DNA from: JAHEFU01 sp041395205
Lineage (GTDB): Bacteria > 4484-113 > JAFGCY01
Reading direction: 5' to 3'
Length of the DNA stretch: 64,000 nucleotides
NCBI GenBank assembly: GCA_041395205.1
Contig: JAWLAZ010000001.1
Span: 62,001-126,000, forward strand
The notes beneath the pieces were generated by a model. That model ran no database searches. It saw only the letters and a program-made list of their open reading frames with translations, and was not told the DNA's origin. How positions within the stretch are numbered: the stretch's first letter is position 1; each line of letters starts with the position of its first letter. Positions 43,945 to 52,395 of this stretch are shown here, piece after piece. The translations under genes were made by a program, and so were the position numbers.

Positions 43945-44949
43945 CTATTCGTTCTCAATGATGAAGTGCGCCACGTCGACCACGTCCTGATCCGAGAGGA
44001 TGTCGCTGGCGTAGTGCGGCATCGCATTCTCCTCGAAGGTGCCGTCCTCGTGCTCCTCATGCTCATCGTGGTCCTCATGCCCGCCGCAGGGATTTTCAGC
44101 ACAGGGGTTCTCATCCTGGGCCCAGGCGGTGTCGATGCCCAGCATCCAGGCCACGGCGCGGTCCAGATCGTGGCTGGGCAGCGCTGCATAGCTGGCGTTC
44201 TCGTACTCATCGTACCAGTTCTTCTGCTTGCGGATCTTGGCCATCAGCTGCATCGGATTCATCCAGTCTCCCAGACCGTGCAGGTCCTCGAGCCCGTCGA
44301 TGCCGGCGTCGTGGCACTTCTCGCAGGAATGCTCGTAGATCCGCTCGCCGTTCTCCATGTTGGGAGTCAGCCCGGCGACGGGCATGCTGCGGTTGAGGTC
44401 CAGCAGGAAGGGCTGGGCATCCCAGGCAGTGGGATCGGCGATGCTCACCATGAAGGCGGTGAGCGCCGCGCCATCCTCGCCCTCGATCAGCATTTCCTTG
44501 TGCGCCATGTAGGGAGCGCCGACGCAGAAGTTGGCGGCGTCGAGGATCGTGGCGGCCTTGCCCATCTTCGCATCCAGCTCGGCCTGGCTGGTGTGTTTCC
44601 AGCTCCCGCGCGGCACGGCACCGTAACCGGTATGCGCAATCAGGCGCGCACCCTGCTCCTCATCCGGGCTGCCGGCATGGCAATGTGCGCAGGTCAGGCC
44701 GGTATTGCTGTACTCCGTGCCGTAGTAGATCTCCCTGCCGCGGGCCACGAGCTCGGCCTCGGTCTTCTCGGCAGTTCCACCGCCAGCGCCCATGCCGTTG
44801 TCATCGGCAGGTGGGGTCTGGGCAGTACTGCTGCCACCGCTAGTGCCGGAAGCACTGGATCCACCGTCGCTGCTGTCTCCACCGCCACCCGGGCAGGCGC
44901 TGAGCATCAGCATCCCCAGGATCAGGCAGGCTATCAGAGCCTTGTTCAT
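43945..44949 (-). CDS. Dihaem c-type cytochrome lipoprotein
   Basis: 334 aa. Lipobox LMLSACPG, then a Gly/Ser linker (20-45). Two CxxCH haem sites: CAHCH at 87-91 and CEKCH at 209-213. Several Met could be axial ligands (NMENG, NAMPHY). A His/Asp/Glu-rich stretch (GGHEDHDEHEEHEDGTFEEN) near 293-312 may bind metal or be surface exposed. Probably an electron carrier on the periplasmic side, matured by the CcsA/ResB pair at 24.5-27.1 kb. GGAGG before ATG. The pattern recalls cytochromes of the SoxX/thiosulfate-dehydrogenase type but no firm match. Confidence 0.88.
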   Translation of the reverse strand: MNKALIACLILGMLMLSACPGGGGDSSDGGSSASGTSGGSSTAQTPPADDNGMGAGGGTAEKTEAELVARGREIYYGTEYSNTGLTCAHCHAGSPDEEQGARLIAHTGYGAVPRGSWKHTSQAELDAKMGKAATILDAANFCVGAPYMAHKEMLIEGEDGAALTAFMVSIADPTAWDAQPFLLDLNRSMPVAGLTPNMENGERIYEHSCEKCHDAGIDGLEDLHGLGDWMNPMQLMAKIRKQKNWYDEYENASYAALPSHDLDRAVAWMLGIDTAWAQDENPCAENPCGGHEDHDEHEEHEDGTFEENAMPHYASDILSDQDVVDVAHFIIENE

Positions 44950-45034
44950 CTTGATTCCTCCATCTTTGGCGTTAGACTGGTCATATCAATTCTTAACGGA
45001 ATCCGGTGCAAATGCAATAAGCTATTCTCATTAA

Positions 45035-45412
45035 ATGAAGCTCCTCACCGATGAATTCCTGTTCTTCTCCCTCAATCTCCCCGCGGCCAGAGACCATTAC
45101 ATCAATGTGCTGGGCTGCAGCCTGCCTGGCGAGGAGGACTGGGGCTTCTGCCTGCTGAGCCTGCCGGACGGCGCGCGCATCGGCCTGATGCATCCCCGCA
45201 ACTGGAGTGGCTGGCGGGAGGGTGCGCCCCTGCCGGAGCCCGTGCTCTGCCTGCGCACGGACGACCTCGACGCAGCGCTTGCGCAACTGCGGGAGCGGGG
45301 CGCATCGTGCTCCGAGCCGGATGGACAGCCGGGACAGGCCCGGGGCTGCCGGCTGACGGACCCCGATGGCCGCACGATCTACCTGTTCGAGGACCCCGCT
45401 GAACCCTGCTGA
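45035..45412 (+). CDS. VOC family protein
   Basis: 125 aa, one VOC domain: FFSLNLPAARDHYINVLGCS (module 1) and VLCLRTDDLDAALAQLRERG (module 2), ending GCRLTDPDGRTIYLFEDP. Metal ligands not certain. Divergent from the cytochrome gene across 85 bp. Followed at 61 bp by the DUF488 gene on the same strand. Confidence 0.87.
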   Translation: MKLLTDEFLFFSLNLPAARDHYINVLGCSLPGEEDWGFCLLSLPDGARIGLMHPRNWSGWREGAPLPEPVLCLRTDDLDAALAQLRERGASCSEPDGQPGQARGCRLTDPDGRTIYLFEDPAEPC

Positions 45413-45473
45413 GCCCTGATCCGCGCTACAGTGCGGCTGCCGGCGCTGCAAATGATGCTAGAATCACTGCCGG

Positions 45474-45941
45474 ATGCCGCAGTACAGCATTTATACGGTT
45501 GGCCACGGGAGCGAGGACTGGGACAGCTTTGCCCGCCGGCTGGGCGGACACAACATCGAGATCCTGCTGGACGTGCGCTCCTACCCCTACTGGGAAGCCC
45601 ACTGGTTCAACCGCGACCGGCTGGAGCACAGTACGCGCAAGCGCGGCTGGGAATACCTCTGGCTCGGCCGCAAGCTCGGTGCGCTGACCGAGGATGGCCG
45701 GCTGGACTACCTGGCCCGCGAGCGGGAGAAGGTCTATCAGGACGGCATCGTCGAGCTGATGAACATGGCGGCTGAGCGTAATGTCTGCGTGCTCTCCAGC
45801 CAGATTGACCCGATGGACAGCCACCGCCATCATCTGATCGCCCAGACGCTCATGCGCCACGACATCGGTGTGCTGCACATCCTCGGCGACGGCGAACTGA
45901 TGCCGGCCCAGGCGGATCTGTTCCACGGCCTGCCAGGCTGA
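45474..45941 (+). CDS. DUF488 family protein
   Basis: 155 aa. YTVGHGSEDWDSFARRL, ILLDVRSYPYWEAHWFN and YLWLGRKLGALTEDG are the family signatures. DUF488 proteins are small cytoplasmic proteins with a conserved Arg/Asp-rich pocket and no proven activity; some sit beside DNA repair genes. Length is on the short side of normal. The first methionine is used; no strong ribosome binding site. Confidence 0.88.
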   Translation: MPQYSIYTVGHGSEDWDSFARRLGGHNIEILLDVRSYPYWEAHWFNRDRLEHSTRKRGWEYLWLGRKLGALTEDGRLDYLAREREKVYQDGIVELMNMAAERNVCVLSSQIDPMDSHRHHLIAQTLMRHDIGVLHILGDGELMPAQADLFHGLPG

Positions 45942-46024
45942 AGGCAATCTGTCTCCGTCAGCGTCTCCGCAAGCGCTGATCGGCTATACAATCAAGCCAG
46001 TCTGAACCAAGGGAGACCGCCGGA

Positions 46025-47731
46025 ATGCAACGTGCCTTCAGGGTACTTTCCTGCCTGTTCCTCACCGTGCTGCTGGCGGCCTGCGCCACATCGTCCCGCA
46101 TTGATTCCGCCCGTGATCCGGCGCTCCCCGGGCAGTCTCCGGGTGCCGCCACCCTTCGGCCGGACAGTTCCGGCCTGCCCGCATTGGCAGCCCTGGACGG
46201 GCTCGTGGAGGCGGCGGGAAATCGAGAAACTTCGGAGATCTGTGAGATCGGCAACATCCAGGGCCGCGACTTCCTGGCGAAGAGTGACAACGCCTTCGTG
46301 ACCGAGGACCACAAGCTGCTGCTCACGAGCACCAGCGGGAGCCATGCCTGGGCGGTCTATGAGGCCTTCAACGCCGGCTCGGAAATCAGCAGCTGCGTGC
46401 TCTTCGCCTCCGCGCTGGCCCCCGGCTACTACATCGCCCTGCCGGACTTCACGATCGGCCGCTGGGAGTTCAGTGAGCTCAACCCACCCAATGGCAACCC
46501 CTTCACGATTGATCTCGAAGCGGCGGAGCGCATCAGCCCGAAGCAGCGCCAGTACTTTGCGCTCGTGGCCGTCGACGGCGGCCAGCTGCTCGTTGACTAC
46601 GCGCTCTCGAACATCAAGTGCATCAGCCCGCAGGACAGCAGTGTTGCCACCACCCCCTTCCGCGAGCTGGAGCTGCTAGACTGCGGCGGACGGCCCGGCC
46701 TGTTCTTCAACTCGGATGAGCAGCAGCTGCGGTTCGGGCTGGCAGGGAGCAGCGCGCCCGCCGGACCGGAGGACTGGCAGTTCAGCACCGTTGACAGCGG
46801 CAATGTCGGCGGAATCATGCAGGCGGTGCTGCACCAGGGCAGGCCAGTCGTGCTCTACGCCTCCTTCGAGGACGAGAGCCTCTGGCTGGCCTGGTCCGGC
46901 AAGGCCCAGCCGCTGGCTGACTCAGACTGGCAACGCCGGCAGCTCGTGCCCGGGGCGAACTGCAAGTACTGCAGCATCGCGAGCAGCGGGGATCGCCTGC
47001 ACATCGCCTGGTTCCGCAATGACCCGCTCGACAGCGACGTTGACAACTTCTACGGTTACCTGGACTACGGCTACACCTCCGGGTCCGACCCGCAGGACAG
47101 CTTCAGCAGCTACCGCCTGGCTGAACTTGGCAACTCCAGCTTCGCGGAATTCGCCCGGCCGGCGCTGGCACTGATTGACGCCGAGCCGGCGATCGCGATT
47201 GTCAATGTGATCCCGGGCGTGGAGAACCGCCTGCTGTTCCTGTAGGCCACGGACCAGAGCCCCGGCGCACTGGAATGGGACGAGCAGATCCTGGCAACGG
47301 ATGCAACGGCCCCCTGGACCAGCCTCAGCCTGCTGAACGGCCGCCCGCTCGTCTGCTACCGCGATACCGTGCTGCGCTGCATGCAGGGCAGAAGTGCACG
47401 GCCAGCCACTGCAATGGACTGGAACAGCAGTGACCTGTCCGGCAGTCTGCCGCGTGAATCCTTCGACTGGCTGCCGGTCTATGAACGCCCCTACTATGCC
47501 TTTGTCTCGGACCAGGCCGGGCCGCTGCAGATCTGGTACTACGGCGCCTCACCGCTGCGCTGGCAACCCCAGGACGATGCCGTGGAGGAAGTCCAGCTGC
47601 GGGTCGGGGAGCAGTTCGATGTCGGCGGGGAATGCCTGCTGCGGCTCGCCGCAATCGCCGGCCGGCCTGCCCTGGCCTACCACGAGATCAGCAGCGGGAA
47701 CCTGCACTACGTGCGCCTGAGCGTGGACTGA
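46025..47731 (+). pseudogene. Lipoprotein split by a single in-frame TAG
   Basis: ATG at 46025 opens a lipoprotein (lipobox LLAAC) that shares EAFNAGSE, YFALVAVDGGQLL and the GRP(V/A)-type repeats with the lipoprotein at 38304. Translation stops at TAG (47243-47245), yet the same frame continues for 162 further codons with matching family sequence to a TGA at 47731 (ending GRPALAYHEISSGNLHYVRL). Together they give 568 codons, the length of the intact paralogue (577 aa). So this is one recent nonsense mutation, a sequencing error, or read-through. TAG is an ordinary terminal stop in other genes here, for example flagellin 1. Confidence 0.85.
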
Positions 47732-47748
47732 ACCCGCCGCAGCCTGGC

Positions 47749-49008
47749 TCAGCCCTGCACTTCCGTCCGGTACTGCTCGCACAGCTCGTCCAGGCGCTCG
47801 CGCACACAGTCCTCCAGGCGTTCCGTCATGGCCTCGACCTGGCCCTCGTTGTCAGCCTGCCACTCCTCATATGTGTCTGACAGATTGATCGGATCTGAAA
47901 TGCTGACACGCGCCGTGCGCGGCCCGAAGAACTTCAGCTTGCCGAAGACCTCAGTCTCGAAGCGGCCCAGCAGGTCGAGGTAACGCTCCGCCGAGCTGTC
48001 CTCCTGCACGTACTTGCCCGGCATCGCCACGAATTCCAGCACACGCTGCAGCTCGGCCTTCATCACCTTGGAGCGCCGGTCCAGCAGCTTCCGCTCATAT
48101 GAGCTTTCCGCGCTGCGCCGCATGCGCGAAACAGCCACGAACAGCTTGCGCAGCCGGTTGCGCAGCGGGCTCTCCAGGTCGACATTGTGCATCCCGAGCT
48201 TGTGCTCCACATCCATCAGCACCCGCTCCCGCAGGCGCGAGATGCGCATGTCAACGTCCTCGGGGTCCCGCACCTCCACATCGTATAGGCGTTCATTGAC
48301 CTCCAGCAGGCAGAAGGTCACACGCTGCACACGCTCGAAGATGCTGCCCCGGCCCTCGAGGGCCAGCTCCTTCTCGAGCCGGGCCAGGGAGGCACGGATC
48401 AGCTGGTCGACATTGCCGCGGTAGTGGTAGCGGATCGTGACCGGCACGATCCAGACCGGCTCGGTGTTTCCTTCGCGTCGGATGTCATCCAGTGCGCCAT
48501 AGCCGAAGCGTGCTGCCCCCGGCAGAAAGGGCAGCACGATGTCATGCAGGTAATACTCCTGACCCTCCGGGAAGATCACGAGCCAGCGCCTGCCCATCCT
48601 GAGCAGCTGGCGCGTGGCATGCTGGCTGTCGCCATCCTTTGCCCCGCGGTTGATGGAGTATGCCCCGATGCGGCTGCAGACGAAATTCTGCAGCGGATCC
48701 TCGAAAATCTCACGCGCAGCGAGGAAGTAGAAGCCGGTGTGCAGCATGCTGGCCAGCTGCATCACCACCGGCGGTTCGTAGCTTGGGTGGTTCGGCGTGA
48801 GGATCACGCGCTGGCCCAGCAGGCCCTCAAGGAGCTTTCTGTGCTCCGCGCTGATTTCAACCCTGTCAACCTGGGTAACAATTCTCAGGTAAAGCGGGGT
48901 TATCAGCCGCGCAATACCCATCATCAGCGGGTCATGGCGTGGCGGAATGAACTTGTATCCGCTCCCACCGGACTCCTGGGGTGCAGCCTGGTGCTGGTCC
49001 ATCCACAT
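47749..49008 (-). CDS. PlsC-like glycerolipid acyltransferase, atypical active-site motif
   Basis: 419 aa. The N-terminal half is a PlsC-type fold: block I TPNHPSYEPPVV (H74), block III FPEGQEYY (146-153). The usual HX4D reads H-P-S-Y-E-P, so the aspartate is missing or replaced by the glutamate one place earlier. The C-terminal half (~210-419) is a helical extension with SRLRERVLMDVEHKLGMHNV and a charged end. ATG at 49008 preferred, since the longer frame overlaps the divergent gene. May acylate lysophospholipid or another alcohol; activity uncertain. Confidence 0.82.
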   Translation of the reverse strand: MWMDQHQAAPQESGGSGYKFIPPRHDPLMMGIARLITPLYLRIVTQVDRVEISAEHRKLLEGLLGQRVILTPNHPSYEPPVVMQLASMLHTGFYFLAAREIFEDPLQNFVCSRIGAYSINRGAKDGDSQHATRQLLRMGRRWLVIFPEGQEYYLHDIVLPFLPGAARFGYGALDDIRREGNTEPVWIVPVTIRYHYRGNVDQLIRASLARLEKELALEGRGSIFERVQRVTFCLLEVNERLYDVEVRDPEDVDMRISRLRERVLMDVEHKLGMHNVDLESPLRNRLRKLFVAVSRMRRSAESSYERKLLDRRSKVMKAELQRVLEFVAMPGKYVQEDSSAERYLDLLGRFETEVFGKLKFFGPRTARVSISDPINLSDTYEEWQADNEGQVEAMTERLEDCVRERLDELCEQYRTEVQG

Positions 49009-49150
49009 ATTGTAGATGGAAACAGTTCCACTCCGCTGCTGCAAAACACTGCGGAAAAAGGTATCTTCTGGTGGTATCGGTGTACCGATGGCACCCCACA
49101 GGAGCAGGGAAATGAGCAGGAATTCTGGTGTGAAGCTTCGCAGCGGAATC

Positions 49151-49813
49151 ATGGAGACGCAGAGCAACAAGGCCTGCCGGAACTGCGGAGTGCTGATGGA
49201 TGACGCCGGTGGCAATTATGTCTGCCTGGCCTGTGGTTACCGGCTGGAAAAGGAGCACAAACCCTCCGCCGCCGAGGCTTCCGCCTGGCAGAAGCAGGTG
49301 GCTGACCTGCATTCCCAGAAGTACCTCAGTGCCGGCCAGGCCAGTAGTGAGCAGTTCATGTCCGGCTTCGGCCCGCTGCGGGTGCTGCTGTTCCTGGGCA
49401 TCGCCGCGCTGGCGATCGCCGCTCCCCTGCAGAATCTGCTGCCGCTCATCAATGGCACGCCCCAGGGCCCGCTGGCCCTGCCCACGGCGCTGGCCGCCCT
49501 GCTGATGCTCGCAGTCTCGGGCTGGGCAAGCTTTAGCCAGCCCGGAACCCAGCGCCTGCTGCAGCGCAATCTGCTGGGGCTGCTGGCCCTCACGGCCCTG
49601 GCCGGACTGGTGATGTCCGGCCCTGTCAGCAGCATGCTCGCGGAGCAGTACGGTGCCATGCACAATGCCGTTGACAGCGCGAGCGGTGTCGTCAGGAATA
49701 TCTCACAGACTCCGGTCTGGTGGCAGCCGACCCTGCTCATGGGCGGTTTCCTGGCAGGGCTGGGCCTGCTGGCCTTCATCTGTCACAGAGAAGGCACTGA
49801 GCGGATGTACTAG
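49151..49813 (+). CDS. Zinc-ribbon membrane protein
   Basis: 220 aa. N-terminal zinc ribbon (CRNCG...CLACG, cysteines about 16 residues apart), a polar linker, then four transmembrane segments (LLFLGIAALAIAAPLQNLL, ALAALLMLAVSGWASF, LLGLLALTALAGLVMSG, LMGGFLAGLGLLAFICH). Resembles in design the 209-aa protein at 57731. Start ATG at 49151 begins right before the ribbon. Divergent from the acyltransferase gene. Function unknown. Confidence 0.78.
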   Translation: METQSNKACRNCGVLMDDAGGNYVCLACGYRLEKEHKPSAAEASAWQKQVADLHSQKYLSAGQASSEQFMSGFGPLRVLLFLGIAALAIAAPLQNLLPLINGTPQGPLALPTALAALLMLAVSGWASFSQPGTQRLLQRNLLGLLALTALAGLVMSGPVSSMLAEQYGAMHNAVDSASGVVRNISQTPVWWQPTLLMGGFLAGLGLLAFICHREGTERMY

Positions 49814-49849
49814 GGAGTAAGTCGAGGAAGAAGAGCCCACAGAAAGCTT

Positions 49850-49992
49850 AACCACCGAGTGCGCTGAGAGCACGGAGTCAAGCTTGATGAAAGTCCGGCT
49901 GAGTCAGCGGCTTTGAGCATTGCGCAGGTTAAGCAATGGAATGAGCCCCGGCCAACCTTGGATTCTCCGTGCCCGCTGTGTACTCTGTGGTT
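49850..49992. repeat. MITE-like inverted repeat element
   Basis: AACCACCGAGTGCGCTGAGA... (49850-49877) and its imperfect complement at 49965-49992 (CTCCGTG...TCTGTGGTT) form 28-bp terminal inverted repeats around a 143-bp element with no coding capacity. It fills the gap between the zinc-ribbon gene and tatD. No target-site duplication is obvious. Confidence 0.7.
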
Positions 49993-50024
49993 GGGCCCTC
50001 ATTGCACTCCTCCCCCTCCCCGCC

Positions 50025-50795
50025 TCAGAAGTCCACGCCGAAAATCCGCCGCGCATTCGCGAGCAGGATCTCCTCCAGTTCATCCATCGGCTCATCACGC
50101 AGCGCTGCCAGGGCCTCAAAGGTATGCCGCACATAAGCCGGTTCATTGCGCTGGCCACGTTTTGCCTGCGGTGCGATGAAGGGGGCATCCGTCTCCACCA
50201 GCAGCCGCTCCGCCGGAATGCTGCGCGCCGCCGCATGCAGCTCCGTGGCCTTCCTGAATGACACATTGCCGGCGAAGGAGATGTACCACTCAGGCTGCGC
50301 GAGCGCCCAGGCCAGCAGCGCCGGGCTGCCGTTGAAGCAGTGCAGGATCCCGCGCGTGCCGGGCACGGCCTGCAGCAGCTCCAGGGTCTCGGCATTGGCG
50401 GAGCGCGTATGGATGATCACCGGCAGCTCCCGCTCCCGCGCCAGTTCCAGCTGCGAACGGAACACCGGCTGCTGGGCTTCCAGCGTATTCGTATCCCAGT
50501 GCAGGTCGATCCCGCATTCGCCGATGGCAATCGCCGCGTTGTCAGCTTCGAGGTAGGGTCCGAGCGCCTCGGCCGCACTGAAGTCCGCCGGCAGCTCACT
50601 CGTGGGATGCAGGCCGACGCTGTACCAGAGCCGCTCATGGCTGGCTGCCAGTTCCCGGGCCTGCTCCCAGCTTTGCGGATCGATCCCGATCACCACGGCA
50701 GCGCCCACGCCGGCCTCGGCCATGCGCGCGAGCACCTGCTCGCGATCCTCATCGAAGGAATCGAAGTACAGATGGCAATGTGTGTCGATCAGCAT
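50025..50795 (-). CDS. tatD: TatD family metal-dependent hydrolase
   Basis: 256 aa TIM-barrel nuclease of the amidohydrolase superfamily. MLIDTHCHLYFDSFDEDREQ gives the HxH pair, IGECGIDLHWDTN the glutamate, LPVIIHTRSANAETLELLQA a histidine, GILHCFNGSPALL the next histidine and LVETDAPFIAP the final aspartate; all ligands are present. Probably a 3'-5' exonuclease for DNA repair or RNA decay. Third gene of a run with the FapA-like and methyltransferase-like genes. Confidence 0.94.
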   Translation of the reverse strand: MLIDTHCHLYFDSFDEDREQVLARMAEAGVGAAVVIGIDPQSWEQARELAASHERLWYSVGLHPTSELPADFSAAEALGPYLEADNAAIAIGECGIDLHWDTNTLEAQQPVFRSQLELARERELPVIIHTRSANAETLELLQAVPGTRGILHCFNGSPALLAWALAQPEWYISFAGNVSFRKATELHAAARSIPAERLLVETDAPFIAPQAKRGQRNEPAYVRHTFEALAALRDEPMDELEEILLANARRIFGVDF

Positions 50796-50827
50796 GCGCG
50801 CGCATTATTGCACGTACCGGACGGGAG

Positions 50828-52267
50828 CTAGAGCGCGCGGGTCTTGATCTCCGCCTCATGCTCATAGAAGCACAGGCTGCTCATGGAGTCCATCGTCTTG
50901 TACTGCATCTTGTCGCGGAAGTTGACAACCACGCCGGGATAGACCGTCTCACGCACGCTGATCATCGCCTCGCGGAAATAGGTGGCATTGCGCTGGGCTT
51001 CCTCCAGCTTGAGGCGCAGCCCTTCCAGCACGGGCATGAACTGGGCCTCGGCCAGCATCAGCTTGCCGAGCCGCTGCTGCAGCTCCAGGTTGCTGCCCGT
51101 GGCCTGCAGGCGCTTCTTGAGGGTCTCGATGCCGAGGCTGATCTGCCTGAGCTTGCCCTCGTTCTCCGTGATCTCCTGGCGGATCTCATCCGGGTTGGAC
51201 TGCGCGAAGGGGTTGCGCCCCACGGTCAGCTTCGTGAGCGCCGCCATCTTGGAGCCGAGGCTCGTGACGTCGACATTGCGGTAGACATGCACCTCGCCGC
51301 CGACCAGGTTGCCCTTGGGGCTCTCGATCTGCAGACTGCCGCCGATGCTCGCCGTGCAGTGCCGCATGTAGTTGCTGATCGTCAGGTCGCCGCGTACGCT
51401 CAGTTCGCACTGGTCAAGGGCATCCACATGCGCATCGCCGCCGACCCGGATCACCGTTTCGCCGGCACCGAACACGATGCCGTTGATCTGCAGGTTGCCA
51501 GCGCATTCCAGGCTGGCACGGTCCACGTTGCCGCTGATCGTGAGGTCCGTTCCGGCCTTGATGTGGAAACCGGGATGGATGTTGCCCATGATCCGCACAC
51601 TGCCGATGAAGTCGATGTTGCCGACGCCGTAGTCCACGTCACCGTTGATGTCCAGCACGTCCATCACCGAGATCCGCCCCGCCTTCAGCGAGGCATGCCC
51701 GGTCAGCGTGGCGCGGATCTCACCGGTCTTCTCATCCTGCTCCACGCCACGGCCGGGCTTCGGTGCGCTGGCCTTCTTGAATTCAGGCTGGATCGGATGG
51801 CCGTAGACATCCACGCCGCACATCTCCGGGGTGATCAGCGTGGGCCGGGCCAGCACCGCTCCGGCCTGCACATTCTGGAAATGCCGGACTTCCTTCAAAT
51901 CAATCCGGCCGTGATCCTCATGGGCTTCATCGGCATCATCATTCTCGGTCTGTTCAGAGCTGAGCTTGCCCTCCAGGCAGACCTGGCCGGGCTGGCCCGT
52001 GTCGAACAGGTAGGTCACTTCGCTGAGCATGCGGCAGGGCGGCTGCTTGCCACGCGCCACCACCACGGGCTCACCGAACTGCGGGGCCGCCGCCAGCAGC
52101 GCCAGGCTGTTCTCGATGATTCCCTGGCTGATCCCGGCCGCCGCCAGGACCTTGCGCAGGTCATCCGCGCTGAACTGGCCGGTCGTATCCCGGTTGCTCA
52201 GGGTCATCGTGGCAATCAGGCGGTCGTCGGAAACGTCAATCTTGTAATCAGCAGGCGTCAGGCCCAT
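50828..52267 (-). CDS. FapA (DUF342) family protein
   Basis: 479 aa. N-terminal domain (~1-150), central DUF342 right-handed beta-helix (GRISVMDVLDINGDVDYGVG through GNLVGGEVHVYRNVDVTSLG, repeated V-x-G-N-V/I rungs), and C-terminal coiled coil (PDEIRQEITENEGKLRQISL onward). DUF342 proteins are cytoplasmic scaffolds linked to flagellar, envelope or polarity systems; none has proven chemistry. Start ATG 52267 has GGAG at 9 nt. Gaps of 32 bp to tatD and 128 bp to the upstream gene. Confidence 0.9.
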   Translation of the reverse strand: MGLTPADYKIDVSDDRLIATMTLSNRDTTGQFSADDLRKVLAAAGISQGIIENSLALLAAAPQFGEPVVVARGKQPPCRMLSEVTYLFDTGQPGQVCLEGKLSSEQTENDDADEAHEDHGRIDLKEVRHFQNVQAGAVLARPTLITPEMCGVDVYGHPIQPEFKKASAPKPGRGVEQDEKTGEIRATLTGHASLKAGRISVMDVLDINGDVDYGVGNIDFIGSVRIMGNIHPGFHIKAGTDLTISGNVDRASLECAGNLQINGIVFGAGETVIRVGGDAHVDALDQCELSVRGDLTISNYMRHCTASIGGSLQIESPKGNLVGGEVHVYRNVDVTSLGSKMAALTKLTVGRNPFAQSNPDEIRQEITENEGKLRQISLGIETLKKRLQATGSNLELQQRLGKLMLAEAQFMPVLEGLRLKLEEAQRNATYFREAMISVRETVYPGVVVNFRDKMQYKTMDSMSSLCFYEHEAEIKTRAL

Positions 52268-52395
52268 GTTCGGCACTCCGGCAGGCAGGCAGATTCCTAA
52301 TGTATATGCAGAATCTACCAGAAGCCCCCGCGGCACATGCCTGCTGCAGCCTGACTTAGACTCCAATTGAACGCGATTTGAGCGGGAATTGTCCG

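Noticed and set aside
47243..47245. Pyrrolysine or genome-wide TAG recoding
   Set aside because: TAG ends other genes cleanly (flagellin 1, the 234-aa and 560-aa proteins), and no pyl genes or structured insertion element are visible.
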